DNA of 47,449 nt from Acidobacteriota bacterium (GCA_003133645.1 PKYI01000120.1:1-47449); one strand, 5' to 3'. Counted from the first letter of the stretch, positions 1-9,326 are shown. Numbers and translations: made by a program. The notes: generated from the sequence alone by a model not told the origin.

Positions 1-2543
1 GGACCTACAACGACTGGATCGAGCTGCTCGCGCTGCACGAGGACACGCACCTTGAGCACCTGCTGCGTCCCTCGCGCAACCCGCTGCAGCGGCTCGTGGA
101 GGCGCTGCTTCCGGTGGGGCCGATCACCCTCAAGGCTCCGCGCTGGGTCCACGAGGGGTTCGCGACGCTGGTGGAAGGGAAGCTCACGGGTTCCGGCCGC
201 CCGAACGGCGACATGCGGGCGGCCATCCTGCGCCAGCGCGCCCGCGCCGGCATGCTGCCGACCTACGCGCAGCTCGCGAGCGACTCCCAGAGCTGGATGG
301 GGATGTCGATGGCGTACCTCGCCGGCTCCGCGTACCTGCAGTGGCTCGTCGAGCGCACCGGCCCCGACAGCCTCAAGCACCTGTGGGCGCGGATGACCGC
401 CCGCACCGACCGCAGCTTCGACGCGGCGTTCGCAGGCGTGTTCGGCGAACCGCCCGCACGCCTATACGACCGCTTCACGGCGGACCTGACCTGGCGGGCG
501 ATGGAGGCCGAGCGGAACCTCGAACCGGTGGCGCGGGAAGGAACGCTCTGGCAGGACCTGAAGTGGACGACCGGCGAGCCCGCGGTGTCGCCCGACGGGA
601 CGATGCTCGCCATCGTCCTGCGCGGCCGCGAGGCGCCATCGCGCCTCGTCGTGTGGTCCACCGGTCCTGACGAGGCGGGGCTGAAGACCTGGGACGAGCG
701 GGTCGCCAGGCAGCTCCGGCGCGACCCGGAGGACGTCGCACCCGTGCGGGCGGGACCGCTGCCTCGCAAGCCGCTGCACCAGCTCGTGACCAGGGACGGC
801 GAGGAGCCGTTCACGCCCCGGTGGCTGCCCGGCGGCCGGGCGATCGTGTACGTGCGCTTCGAGACGGACGCCGAGGGGCCCATGCACCCGGACCTCTTCC
901 GCTGGGAGCCCGAAAGCGGGCGCGTGCGGCGCCTCACGCGCTTTGCCGACGTGCGCGAGGCGGACCCGGCGGCGGACGGCCGCTGGGCGATCGCCGTGCT
1001 GGACCGAAACGGGTTCTCGCAGCTCGTGCGGGTCGAGCTTGCGACGGGTACGGTGACCGAGATCACGCCGCCGTCGGTTGCGGACGTGGTCGCCCAGCCG
1101 CGGGTGAGCCCCGACGGCACCCGAGTCGTCTTCGTGCGCCACCGCGGCGGGGCGTGGGAGTTGGTGGTCAGGACGCTCGCCGGCGGCGGTGAGACGGTCC
1201 TTCTCACTCCGGACGGGGCCACGGCCGCGTACCCGGCGTGGAGCGCGGACGGGCGCACCGTCTTCGCTTCGGTCGGACGGGACGGATTCATAGACCTGAT
1301 GGCGTTTCCCGCCGCCGGCGGGGCGCCGAGCCCGTTGACCCGGACGATCGGGGCGGCGCTCGCGCCCGCGCCGACGCCGGACGGCGGTGCGGTGTTCTTC
1401 CTCTCGCTCGAGGCCGACGGCCTCGACCTGCGCCGCCTCGAGCTGAACGGTGCGCCGGGGCTCGGACCGAGTCCCGTGCTGACCGGGCTGGCCCCGGCCG
1501 TGGCGCCGGCGCCGCCTGCAGCTCCGGCGCCGCTCGCCGAGACGAAGGTGGGGCCGGGGCGCCCGTACGGGATCGGCCGGCAGGAGTTCGCGGCGATCGT
1601 CGGGGGTGGCGTGGCACCCTCGGGGCGGGGGTTGGAGGTGGGTGTGCGGGCCGGGGACGTCGTGGGGCGGCTCGACGCCGTGGCGATCGCCGGTGTAGGG
1701 GATGCGGCTGGGCCGCGCGGCGGGGCGTTGGCGGCGGCGTGGCGCGGGTGGCCCGTGACGGTTTCGGCGCAGCTCTTCCAGACGCGGGAGCGCCCGTCGC
1801 AACAGCCGCTGCGGGTGCCGGCCCTCGGCGAGAGCCTCGATTTCGACCGCCGCGGCTTCGAACTCTCGGCCTCGTGGGAGCGGCGATGGGACACGGGTGG
1901 CGTGCGGGTCGGCGCCGGCGGCCTCATCGCCAGGCTCGAGCCGGTGCGCGCCGTGGCGCTGGACCGGCACACCGGTTTTGTGACGGTGCGGGTGGACGAC
2001 ACCCCCTCCCGCGGTCTTTGGCGGTTCCCGCACCGCCTCGAAGCGGGCTTCGACGCGGGCCGCACCGGAGACGACGCGTGGCGGCGGTACGGCGGGTCGT
2101 TCGAGGTCGGGGTCGTCCGGAAGGGGAGCGGCGTGTTGCTGGCCTACCAGCGCCAAACCGCGCGTGACGCGACGAGCAGCCTCGACCGGCTCCAGCTCGG
2201 CGGGGTGGACAGCTCGCTGCTACCGGCGAGCGAGCTTTCGGGGCGCATCGTGGTGCCCGCGTTGCCCGCCGGCACGCGGATCGGGGACGAGCACGAGGGC
2301 GAGCGGGCGACGCTGCTGCTCGGCGGCGTGCCGCTGTTTTTCGAGCGCCACCGCGTGTGGGACCAGGGCGCGGCGCGGGGCGACTGGCTGCGCCTTGCCG
2401 GGTTCGAGTGGGACCTTGCCAGCGGACCCCTCCCGCTGGTGAAGTTGCCCGGCTTCCATCTCACCCTCGGCGCGGCGCGGATCCTGGACGCGCCGTTTGT
2501 GAACCGCACCGAGGGGTGGCTTACGCTGGCGTGGAGGCCGTGA
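1..2543 (+). CDS. HExxH metallopeptidase / TolB-like propeller / barrel-like protein, 5' end missing
   Basis: The reading frame is open from the window edge (first full codon at 3), so the N-terminus and any signal peptide lie outside. The visible 846 residues begin with a zinc-peptidase core: HEDTH (residues 12-16, bases 36-50) fits HExxH, and WVHEGFATL about 35 residues later offers the gluzincin third ligand, E51. Then come TolB/PD40-type propeller blades with repeated SPDG/SADG/TPDG signatures (roughly residues 170-480) and a proline/alanine-rich linker near residue 500. The last 330 residues have alternating hydrophobic strands that look like an outer-membrane or surface beta structure. 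I infer an exported protease anchored at the outer membrane. Family knowledge supports the peptidase and propeller; the barrel assignment is from strand pattern only. The frame ends just before DUF1820. Confidence 0.75.
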   Translation, partial: TYNDWIELLALHEDTHLEHLLRPSRNPLQRLVEALLPVGPITLKAPRWVHEGFATLVEGKLTGSGRPNGDMRAAILRQRARAGMLPTYAQLASDSQSWMGMSMAYLAGSAYLQWLVERTGPDSLKHLWARMTARTDRSFDAAFAGVFGEPPARLYDRFTADLTWRAMEAERNLEPVAREGTLWQDLKWTTGEPAVSPDGTMLAIVLRGREAPSRLVVWSTGPDEAGLKTWDERVARQLRRDPEDVAPVRAGPLPRKPLHQLVTRDGEEPFTPRWLPGGRAIVYVRFETDAEGPMHPDLFRWEPESGRVRRLTRFADVREADPAADGRWAIAVLDRNGFSQLVRVELATGTVTEITPPSVADVVAQPRVSPDGTRVVFVRHRGGAWELVVRTLAGGGETVLLTPDGATAAYPAWSADGRTVFASVGRDGFIDLMAFPAAGGAPSPLTRTIGAALAPAPTPDGGAVFFLSLEADGLDLRRLELNGAPGLGPSPVLTGLAPAVAPAPPAAPAPLAETKVGPGRPYGIGRQEFAAIVGGGVAPSGRGLEVGVRAGDVVGRLDAVAIAGVGDAAGPRGGALAAAWRGWPVTVSAQLFQTRERPSQQPLRVPALGESLDFDRRGFELSASWERRWDTGGVRVGAGGLIARLEPVRAVALDRHTGFVTVRVDDTPSRGLWRFPHRLEAGFDAGRTGDDAWRRYGGSFEVGVVRKGSGVLLAYQRQTARDATSSLDRLQLGGVDSSLLPASELSGRIVVPALPAGTRIGDEHEGERATLLLGGVPLFFERHRVWDQGAARGDWLRLAGFEWDLASGPLPLVKLPGFHLTLGAARILDAPFVNRTEGWLTLAWRP

Positions 2544-2564
2544 CGGAAAAATGGTATCGTCGGG

Positions 2565-2936
2565 ATGGATCGCATGACGATGACGAACCGCAAGACCGAG
2601 GCTCGGACCTTCAAGGTGATCTTCACCAATCAGGGACAGGTGTTCGAGATCTACGCGGCCTCCGTCTCGCAAGGCGAGATGTTCGGTTTCATTGAGGTCG
2701 AGCAGATCCTCTTCGGCGAGCGCTCGCAGCTCATCGTCGATTCGTCCGAGGAACGGCTGAAGACCGAGTTCGCCGGCGTCAAGCGCGTGTTCATCCCGCT
2801 CCACGCCGTGATCCGCATCGACGAGGTGGAGAAGCGGGGCTCGGCGCGGATCACCCCCTCGGAAGGCGGTTCGAGCGTGGTCAAGGCGTTTCCGGTTCCG
2901 GCCGCGCCCTTTGTCAAGGGCCCTGGCCAGCGCTGA
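2565..2936 (+). CDS. DUF1820 family protein
   Basis: A small soluble protein of about 120 residues. The core, from FKVIFTNQGQVFEIYA through GFIEVEQILFGERSQLIVD to FIPLHAVIRIDEVEKRG, is the conserved DUF1820 block, a family of unknown function widespread in proteobacteria and acidobacteria. The tail after RIDEVEK is low complexity and not conserved in my recollection of the family. Three in-frame ATGs occur at 2565, 2574 and 2580. GGGATGG lies a few bases before 2574, so the true start may be 2574. It sits 21 bp after the metallopeptidase gene, so cotranscription is likely, and it converges on the TonB receptor across a hairpin. No function can be assigned. Confidence 0.85.
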   Translation: MDRMTMTNRKTEARTFKVIFTNQGQVFEIYAASVSQGEMFGFIEVEQILFGERSQLIVDSSEERLKTEFAGVKRVFIPLHAVIRIDEVEKRGSARITPSEGGSSVVKAFPVPAAPFVKGPGQR

Positions 2937-2961
2937 TCGCTGGCGTCGCGGCAGACAACAA

Positions 2962-2985
2962 GCGGGGCGCCCGAAGGCGCCCCGC
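2962..2985. terminator. Perfect 10-bp hairpin between convergent genes
   Basis: The stem gcggggcgcc pairs perfectly with ggcgccccgc around a cgaa tetraloop. It lies between the end of DUF1820 (+) and the end of the TonB receptor (-). There is no T run on the plus strand; on the minus strand ttgttgt follows the hairpin. It probably works as a shared terminator, more convincingly for the minus-strand gene. Confidence 0.65.
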
Positions 2986-3008
2986 AGGCATCCAACCACG
3001 ACTGCCGT

Positions 3009-5915
3009 CTAGAAGTAGAACCGAGCACCGAGTTGCAGGAGGCGCTGCTCGCCCTGGTACGGGTCGCCGGCGTACGCGGCCGGCTGGCCGCTGGCCGTGT
3101 ACAGCGCCGGGTTCTTCTCGTTGAAGACGTTGAACATCTCGGCGTAGAGCTCGAGGCCGATGTCCCTGGCGAAGGCGACGGTCTTGGCCAGGCGCAGGTC
3201 GAGCTGGGAGAAGCCCGCGCCGGTCCCGCTGTTGACGTGGGCCACCCCTGGCGCAAGGGTGAGCTGGGTGGGGTTGCTCGAGTCGAAGATCGTGTACGGC
3301 ATGCCGCTGTGGTAGCGGAACACCCCGGAGGCCGTGAACCCCGCCGGAAGGCGGTAGCTGCCGGCCAGGGTGATGCGGTGGCGCGCATCCGTATCGAGCG
3401 GTCCGACGCACGCGCCGCCGCAGGTCGGGTCGTACGGGTTGACCGATTGGTCGCGATACCCCTTGAGGTCAGGCTGGTACTCGACCCGGGTGAGACGGAA
3501 CTCGTCGGCGCCGCCGAGGACGTTGCCGGTCGCGCGCGACAGGGTGTAGAAGCCCTGCAGCTCGAACTTGTCGCCGCGCACGTGGATGCCGAGGTTCATG
3601 CCCTCGTAGTCGGCGAAACCGTCCCCCGTCCAGATGCGGAAGTTGTTGGTGAACCCCAGCGGCGCAAAGAGCCGGTCCCCTGCGGCATCGACCACCGGGT
3701 TGGGGTGGTACCGGTACGGCAGGTCGCGATACCAGATCCGCACCGCATCCGCTGTGAAGCCGACCGAGTCGTTGACCTGCCAGGAATAGCCCAGCGAGAC
3801 CTGGTCGGAGTGCGGCGGCTTGAGGTTGGGCGACGCGACCTCGTTGGGGACGCCGGCCGACAGTCCGCAGTTGGGGCATGGCGGCAACGGTTGGCCGGGC
3901 TGGTAGAACGACCCGCCCGGGTTCAGGATCCCGGTCGGGTTGGAGACCTCGTAGATCACGCCGTAGTTGGACTGCACGGCCATCGCCGGGAAGAGGACCG
4001 TGGCATTGGCGTAGGGGAAGTCGTAGAAACGCCCCAGGCCACCGCGCAGGATGTTCCGGCCGTCACCGTTTATGTCCCACGAGAACCCGAGCCGCGGCGC
4101 CCAGTCGTTCTTGTCGTTCTTGAGGACTCGCCCGCCGCCGTTCCGGAAGGCGAGAAGTTCCGGGTAGCTGTAGGTCGTCTGTGTCGACAGCATCTGCCAG
4201 ATCGGGTTGCTGGACTGGTCGAGGGTGAGGGCGTCGTAGTAGTCGTAGCGCAGCCCCAGGTTGAGCGTCAGGTTCGGGGTCACCCTCCAGTCGTCCTGGA
4301 AGTAGGCGCTGTACTGCTTCGAGGGCGTCGAGTCGCCGGAGAACCCGCCGTACTTCGTGATGTCGGTGACGACCCACGGGGGGCCGCCCGCGGGGCCAGC
4401 GGCCATCGAGTACTGGCCGGTCGTGCCCGAGGTGAAGTCGCCGCCGAGCGTCGGCTCGTTGATGAAGGCGATGCCGGCCTTGAAATCGTGCGTCCTGCCC
4501 GCGATCGTCTTGGAGAAGCTGAAGTCGTCCTTGTACTGGTACTTCACCTGATTCGTGTGCTGCGGCGTGTTGATGTTCTGGCCGACGGCGAAGCCGTTCG
4601 GGTAGTAGAGCAGAGCGTCTTGCGAGTCGGCCGTGATCGCGTTGTTGAACTTCGTGTACTGAAAGACGAACTCGTTGAGCTTGTCGGACGAGATCTGACC
4701 GGTGTAGCCGGCGAGGATCGAGGAGTACTTGTTGGTGACGGTCCCCAGGTTCGTCGGCCCGGCGAGCGAGCTCTGGCCGTACTTGGTGTCGTTCTTCTGA
4801 TACCCGTAGCGCACCTGGAGGTAGCTCTCCGGGTTGACGTCCCAGGTCACCTTCGCGGTGACCAGGTCGTCGCCGGAGGGAATGGGGACCGCCTTGCCAA
4901 CGAGGTCCGGGTATGTGGCCCGCAGGAGGGCGGCCAAGGTGGGGTCGTCCGTCCCGGTCCCAGGGTCGACGACGTAGCTCTGCGCGATCTTGGTCTTCTC
5001 GTAGGTCACGAAGAAGTGGACCTTGTCCTTGACGATCGGGCCGCCGAACGAGGCGCCGTACTGGTCGCGGCTGTAGTCCGCCTTCCCCGAGTTCGAAAGC
5101 TTCTCGCTCTCGGTCTCGGAGTTGAGGCCCTTGCGGCGGGCGAACTCCCATGCGCTGCCGGCGAACTCATTGGTGCCGGTCTTGGTGATCACGGTCAGCA
5201 CGCCGCCGGACGAGCGCCCGTACTCGGCCTTGTACTGCATCGTCTGGATCTTGAACTCCTGCACCGACTCCAGGTTGAAGTTCTGCAACGCGCCGCCGAT
5301 GGTGTCGTCGGTGTTGTCGCCGCCATCAATGACGTAGTTGACGTTGCGCCCGCTGCCGCCGTTAAGCTCGACCACGAGCTGGTTGGGTTTGGTCGGGTCG
5401 GTGTTGTAGCCGAGCATCGTCCCGGGCGCCAGCACGCCGAGGTTGGCGAACTGGCGGCCGTTGAGCGGCAGCGTCTGCAACTCGTTCTGGCTGACCACGG
5501 TGCCGATCGCCGCCGACGTCTCGACGAGCGGCGCCTCGGCGGTGACGGTGACCTGCTCGGCCACCTTGGACTCCTTCATCGTGACCTCGATGGTGCGCGT
5601 GGTCGCGACATCCACCTGCACGCCCTCGACCTTCACCGTCGCGAAGCCGGAAAGCTCCGCCTTGACCGAGTACTTCCCGACGGGCAGCGCGGCGAAACGG
5701 AAGTTGCCGTCGGTGTCCGTGACCGTAGTCCGGGTGAACCCGGTTGCGGCGTTGTTGACCGTCATGGCCACGCCGGGCAGCGCCGCCTTGCCGTCAGTGG
5801 CGTTGCCCGCGATCGCGCCGGTGGACGTCTGCGCGCGTACCAACGTCGGCACCAGCAGGCAGACGACCCCCAGCACCACGAGTCCAACCACGATACGTGT
5901 GTCCGTACGTCTCAT
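3009..5915 (-). CDS. TonB-dependent receptor with carboxypeptidase-regulatory-like N-terminus (Oar-like)
   Basis: A 968-residue outer-membrane transporter. I chose the ATG at 5915 (MRRTDTRIVVG) because a purine-rich ribosome site (gaaaggggggg) precedes it; the frame stays open further upstream without signals. A hydrophobic signal peptide (about residues 8-28, ending VRAQ) is followed by a CarboxypepD_reg-like domain (TSTGAIAGNATDG to DVATTRTIEV). The plug follows (VTVTAEAPLVETS, LPLNGRQFANL, YVIDGGDNTDD), and then a long barrel with TRL/DYYDALTL-type strands. The chain ends LQLGARFYF, with the terminal aromatic residue expected by the BAM complex. The family imports large or scarce substrates, often peptides or glycans; the ligand is unknown. 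It lies 77 bp downstream of the sulfatase-TPR gene and may share its transcript. A paralogue is at 13447. Confidence 0.9.
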   Translation of the reverse strand: MRRTDTRIVVGLVVLGVVCLLVPTLVRAQTSTGAIAGNATDGKAALPGVAMTVNNAATGFTRTTVTDTDGNFRFAALPVGKYSVKAELSGFATVKVEGVQVDVATTRTIEVTMKESKVAEQVTVTAEAPLVETSAAIGTVVSQNELQTLPLNGRQFANLGVLAPGTMLGYNTDPTKPNQLVVELNGGSGRNVNYVIDGGDNTDDTIGGALQNFNLESVQEFKIQTMQYKAEYGRSSGGVLTVITKTGTNEFAGSAWEFARRKGLNSETESEKLSNSGKADYSRDQYGASFGGPIVKDKVHFFVTYEKTKIAQSYVVDPGTGTDDPTLAALLRATYPDLVGKAVPIPSGDDLVTAKVTWDVNPESYLQVRYGYQKNDTKYGQSSLAGPTNLGTVTNKYSSILAGYTGQISSDKLNEFVFQYTKFNNAITADSQDALLYYPNGFAVGQNINTPQHTNQVKYQYKDDFSFSKTIAGRTHDFKAGIAFINEPTLGGDFTSGTTGQYSMAAGPAGGPPWVVTDITKYGGFSGDSTPSKQYSAYFQDDWRVTPNLTLNLGLRYDYYDALTLDQSSNPIWQMLSTQTTYSYPELLAFRNGGGRVLKNDKNDWAPRLGFSWDINGDGRNILRGGLGRFYDFPYANATVLFPAMAVQSNYGVIYEVSNPTGILNPGGSFYQPGQPLPPCPNCGLSAGVPNEVASPNLKPPHSDQVSLGYSWQVNDSVGFTADAVRIWYRDLPYRYHPNPVVDAAGDRLFAPLGFTNNFRIWTGDGFADYEGMNLGIHVRGDKFELQGFYTLSRATGNVLGGADEFRLTRVEYQPDLKGYRDQSVNPYDPTCGGACVGPLDTDARHRITLAGSYRLPAGFTASGVFRYHSGMPYTIFDSSNPTQLTLAPGVAHVNSGTGAGFSQLDLRLAKTVAFARDIGLELYAEMFNVFNEKNPALYTASGQPAAYAGDPYQGEQRLLQLGARFYF

Positions 5916-5992
5916 CAACCCCCCCTTTCCTCTTTCAAACTCACGCTGCGACAGCCCACACAAGCAATTGGAGATGTGTTTCACCACCCCGA

Positions 5993-8179
5993 TCAATCCT
6001 CCTTTCGCCTCCCCCCCTGGTCAGCATCTTGGGAACGTGAAAGCATCGACTCGACGCGGGCGAGCAGGCTGCGCGCCGCCTCGCGTTGTCGCGCGAGCTC
6101 GCGGTCGCCGTCCGTCTCTTTGAGGAACTCCCGGTATGCGGCGGCGGCGGCGTTCGGGTCGCCGGACAGATCCTCGGCGATGCCGAGGTTGAGCCGCGCC
6201 TCGTGCATCGTGGGCGCCGCCGCGAGGGCGCGTTGGAAGTACGGGATCGCTTCCACGGGATGGTGGCGCTGCACCTCGAGGGTGCCGAGGCCGTTGAGCG
6301 GGTCCGCGTAGCTGGGGGCGAGCGCGATCGCGCGCCGGTACGCCGCGGCCGCCTCGTCCGGGCGCTTGAGGTCGCGCAACACGTTCGCCAGGTTGTTGAG
6401 CGCCCTGGCGTCGTGGGGGTCGAGCTCGACCGTGCGCGCGAACGCGGATCGTGCGCCCTCGAGGTCGCCGCGCAGGGCAAGGGCGATCCCGAGCGCGTTG
6501 TGCGCCTCGGGCCTTCCCGGGTCGAGCTTGATCGCGTCCTTCAGTGCCGCAAACGCCTCGTCGCCGCGGCCCGCCTCCTGCAGGGTGACCGCGAGGTTGT
6601 AGCGGGCGTCGCGGTCCGAAGGGGCGATCGCGACGGCCTGGCGGTAGAGCGCCACGGCGCGTCCGAGATCGCCGGTACGGCGGTACAGCTCCGCGAGCTG
6701 GCCCACGAACACCGGGTTGCCGGGGTCGGCCGCTACCAGTTGTTCGAACTCGTGGCGCGCCAGGCCGGTCTTGCCCGCGACGAACGCCGCGTGCGCCTCG
6801 TCGAACCGCTGCAGGAGCACGACCGCGTCCTTGGGGTCCTTGCCAACCTTTCCGGGCGTCGGCTTCGTCGTCAGCGACGCGCCAGCCAGGTAGCCGAGCG
6901 AGAGCAGCTTGGCCCGCGCCTCCGAGTCGAGGGTGTCGGCCGGCGATGCCGCCTGGCTCGCCGAGGTTGTCATGCCGGTCAACGCGGCCGCGAGCTGGTG
7001 TGCCTCGCGCGGCCGGTTGGCGGCGAGGTTGGCGGCCTCGTGCGGGTCGCGAACCAGGTTGTACAGCTCGGGGCGCGGAGCGGCGATGTACTTGAGGTCG
7101 GCGCGCCTGATCGCGGTGACCGGACTCCACCCGAAACTGGTGCCGTACATCGACTCGGCGTAGAGGTCGACGGCGCTCGGCTCGCGCCGGCGGCGGAGCG
7201 CGGCCGAGAGGTCGCGTCCGTCGAGCGTGTGCCCGGCCGGCGCCGCCAACGGCCGGTCGAGCAGTCCCGCAAGCGTGGGTCCGAGGTCCACGAGGCTCAC
7301 GGGAGCCCCCACCACCGATCCGGCCGGGATGACGCCGGGCGCCCGCACGATCAGCGGGACGTGGAGACTGGGCTCGTAGAGCAGAAACCCGTGGGTGAGC
7401 TCGCCGTGCTCGCCGAGCTCCTCGCCGTGATCGCCCACCACCGCAACGACCGTTCTGGCGGCGAGTCCACGTCGGTCGAGATCGGCGAGCAGACGGCCGA
7501 GCTGCGCGTCGTCCTCGGCGATCCCGCCGTCGTAGGGCCTCGCGGCAAACGTCGTCGCGAACGGCTCCGGCGGCGCGTACGGCGCATGGGCGTCGTAGAG
7601 GTGCACCCACACGAAGAACGGCTTGGTGGCGTCCTCGTCGAGCCAGGCGAGCGCCCGGTCCACGACCAGGCGGCCGGGGCGTCGGGCGTCCAGCCCGGAC
7701 ACGGTGTCGCGGGGGATGTCATCGTCGTAGGTCGCGAAGCCCCGATTGAGGCCGTAGCCGTGGTCGAGCACGAACGCGGCGATGAACGCGCCGGTCCGGT
7801 AGCCGGCGGCGGCGAGGTCCGTCGCGAGCGTCGCGGGCGCCTCGGGGAAGCGGCCGAAGCCGTTGTTGCGCAGGCCGTGTTCGGGCGGCAGCAGGCCCGA
7901 CAGGATCGTGGCGTGCGACGGCAGTGTGAGCGGGACCGGCGTCTCCGCTTCGGCAAACCTCACACCCTCGGCGGCGAGCCGGTCGAGGTTCGGGGTTTCG
8001 CCGGCGCGATAGCCCCAGGCGCCGACGTGGTCGGCGCGCACGGTGTCGAGGGTCACGAGGAGGAGGTTGAAGCCGGCGGCGGAGCGGGCCGCGGGCGCGC
8101 GGACACACCCGGCAAAACCGAGAACTACGGCGCCGGCCACGGCACCCCACGCTTTCAGTCGCACCAACCCCCCCGCCAT
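5993..8179 (-). CDS. Sulfatase-like (alkaline phosphatase superfamily) lipoprotein with C-terminal TPRs
   Basis: A 728-residue protein. The ATG at 8179 is preferred because it gives a lipoprotein signal (MAGGLVRLKAWG to GFAGC, lipobox Cys25), although no strong ribosome site is visible. Residues 37-520 are a sulfatase/phosphotransferase fold: LVTLDTVRADH supplies the first metal Asp (D45), PLTLPSHATILSG is the nucleophile loop, and VVGDHGEELGEHG is the distal metal loop. The position that is Cys/Ser in formylglycine sulfatases is Thr85, so this is probably not a true sulfatase but a Thr-nucleophile phosphodiesterase or phosphotransferase. From about residue 560 there are at least five TPRs (YRRTGDLGRAVALYRQAV and similar), then a coiled C-terminus. 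It is likely envelope-anchored and cotranscribed with the TonB receptor. The substrate is unknown. Confidence 0.82.
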   Translation of the reverse strand: MAGGLVRLKAWGAVAGAVVLGFAGCVRAPAARSAAGFNLLLVTLDTVRADHVGAWGYRAGETPNLDRLAAEGVRFAEAETPVPLTLPSHATILSGLLPPEHGLRNNGFGRFPEAPATLATDLAAAGYRTGAFIAAFVLDHGYGLNRGFATYDDDIPRDTVSGLDARRPGRLVVDRALAWLDEDATKPFFVWVHLYDAHAPYAPPEPFATTFAARPYDGGIAEDDAQLGRLLADLDRRGLAARTVVAVVGDHGEELGEHGELTHGFLLYEPSLHVPLIVRAPGVIPAGSVVGAPVSLVDLGPTLAGLLDRPLAAPAGHTLDGRDLSAALRRRREPSAVDLYAESMYGTSFGWSPVTAIRRADLKYIAAPRPELYNLVRDPHEAANLAANRPREAHQLAAALTGMTTSASQAASPADTLDSEARAKLLSLGYLAGASLTTKPTPGKVGKDPKDAVVLLQRFDEAHAAFVAGKTGLARHEFEQLVAADPGNPVFVGQLAELYRRTGDLGRAVALYRQAVAIAPSDRDARYNLAVTLQEAGRGDEAFAALKDAIKLDPGRPEAHNALGIALALRGDLEGARSAFARTVELDPHDARALNNLANVLRDLKRPDEAAAAYRRAIALAPSYADPLNGLGTLEVQRHHPVEAIPYFQRALAAAPTMHEARLNLGIAEDLSGDPNAAAAAYREFLKETDGDRELARQREAARSLLARVESMLSRSQDADQGGRRKED

Positions 8180-8347
8180 CGCTTGAGTCTTCGACCGGAT
8201 CTCTGTGGGAAGGTTAGCACGCTCAGACCGAGAGTCAAGATCGTTTGGAGACAGCCTGGCGGCGGTGAGACCGCAACTGCGCTGGCGGAGCTGGGAGCAA
8301 GCGGCCACCCTGGTCGAGGCACGAGGGCGGAGTAGAATGAGAACACC

Positions 8348-8755
8348 ATGCAAGGAATGCATCGAGCGTCGGGGTTGGTTCGTGACCATGAGCGTGGTGG
8401 GGCCGTGGCGTTCCTGGTCGTGGCGCTGGCAGTAGTGGCGCTGCTGGCGGCCGGATACGTCGCGTTCGCCCTGCACTGGAGTTACTCCGATGGCGACCGG
8501 GCGGGGATCGTGCAGAAGTTCTCCCACAAGGGTTGGGTGTTCAAGACCTGGGAGGGCGAGCTCGCGATGTCGATCGTGCCGGGCGTCACCCCCACGATCT
8601 GGAACTTCAGCGTGCGGGACCCCAATGTCGCCCAGGAGATCACCGCGTCGCTCGGCAGGCGAGTGGCGCTGCACTACACCGAACACCGCGGCGTGCCCAC
8701 GAGCGTCTTCGCGGAGACGCCGTACTTCGTAGACGGCGTCCGGGTCGTCGAATAG
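8348..8755 (+). CDS. Small single-span membrane protein of unknown function
   Basis: A 135-residue protein with one N-terminal transmembrane helix (AFLVVALAVVALLAAGYVAFAL, given in part) and an extracytoplasmic domain of about 90 residues. The conserved-looking stretch is SYSDGDRAGIVQKFSHKGW, followed by VFKTWEGELAM and IWNFSVRDPNVAQEI. Related small proteins in Bacteroidetes have been labelled 6-phosphogluconate dehydrogenase in databases, but nothing here resembles that enzyme, so the label should not be copied. ATGs at 8348 and 8357 and a GTG at 8405 are all possible starts, and no ribosome site decides between them. It is divergent from the sulfatase-TPR gene and 88 bp before bcp. Confidence 0.7.
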   Translation: MQGMHRASGLVRDHERGGAVAFLVVALAVVALLAAGYVAFALHWSYSDGDRAGIVQKFSHKGWVFKTWEGELAMSIVPGVTPTIWNFSVRDPNVAQEITASLGRRVALHYTEHRGVPTSVFAETPYFVDGVRVVE

Positions 8756-8843
8756 CGCCCGCCCGCCGGTAGCCGTTCAACTGCGCCGCGACGGGAAGCG
8801 CGGGCGCCGGCGATGTGTTGCCTGGACGCGGGAGGGTGCGACC

Positions 8844-9326
8844 ATGGCGAAGAGCGTGCTCGAGGTCGGAACGAAGGCGCCCGGTTTCACGTTGCCGGAC
8901 CAGGACGACCAGGCGGTGTCGCTATCCGGCTTCGCCGGGACCTGGGTGGTGCTGTACTTCTACCCCAAGGACGACACCCCGGGATGCACGACCGAGGCGT
9001 GCGAGTTCACCGGCGGGATCGCGGCATTTGCGGGGCTCGACGCGGTCGTGCTGGGATGCAGCGCCGACTCCGCGGAGAGCCACCGGACGTTCATCGCCAA
9101 GCACGGCCTCGAACTGCGGCTGCTCTCCGACCCCGATCACGCCGTGATGCAGGCCTATGGCGCCTGGGGGGAGAAGAGCATGTACGGCCGCACCTCGATG
9201 GGGGTGATCCGGTCCACCGTGCTCGTCGACCCGCAGGGGATGGTGGCGTTCCACTGGCCCAACGTCACGGCGGCCGGGCATGCCGAAAAGGTTCGGGCCA
9301 AGCTCGCCGAGTTGCGGGCCGGCTGA
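8844..9326 (+). CDS. bcp: Thioredoxin-dependent peroxiredoxin, Bcp/PrxQ type
   Basis: A 160-residue cytosolic peroxiredoxin that reduces hydrogen peroxide and organic hydroperoxides, with thioredoxin as reductant. The active-site motif YPKDDTPGCTTEACEF carries peroxidatic Cys48 and, five residues on, Cys53. That is the intramolecular 2-Cys arrangement of Bcp. The thioredoxin-like frame is complete, with VVLYFYPKD, a conserved Arg in MGVIRSTVLVD, and full length for the family. The ATG start is supported by gggagg about 10 bases upstream. It converges on the sodium:solute symporter, separated by a GC-rich hairpin. Confidence 0.95.
   Translation: MAKSVLEVGTKAPGFTLPDQDDQAVSLSGFAGTWVVLYFYPKDDTPGCTTEACEFTGGIAAFAGLDAVVLGCSADSAESHRTFIAKHGLELRLLSDPDHAVMQAYGAWGEKSMYGRTSMGVIRSTVLVDPQGMVAFHWPNVTAAGHAEKVRAKLAELRAG

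Noticed and set aside
3033-6311. A 1092-codon open frame on the plus strand opposite the first TonB receptor
   Set aside because: It is a shadow of the receptor with the skewed composition of antisense frames and no signal peptide or motif.
8348-8755. 6-phosphogluconate dehydrogenase, the label given to some relatives
   Set aside because: The protein is 135 residues with one membrane helix and has no NADP-binding motif or catalytic residues.
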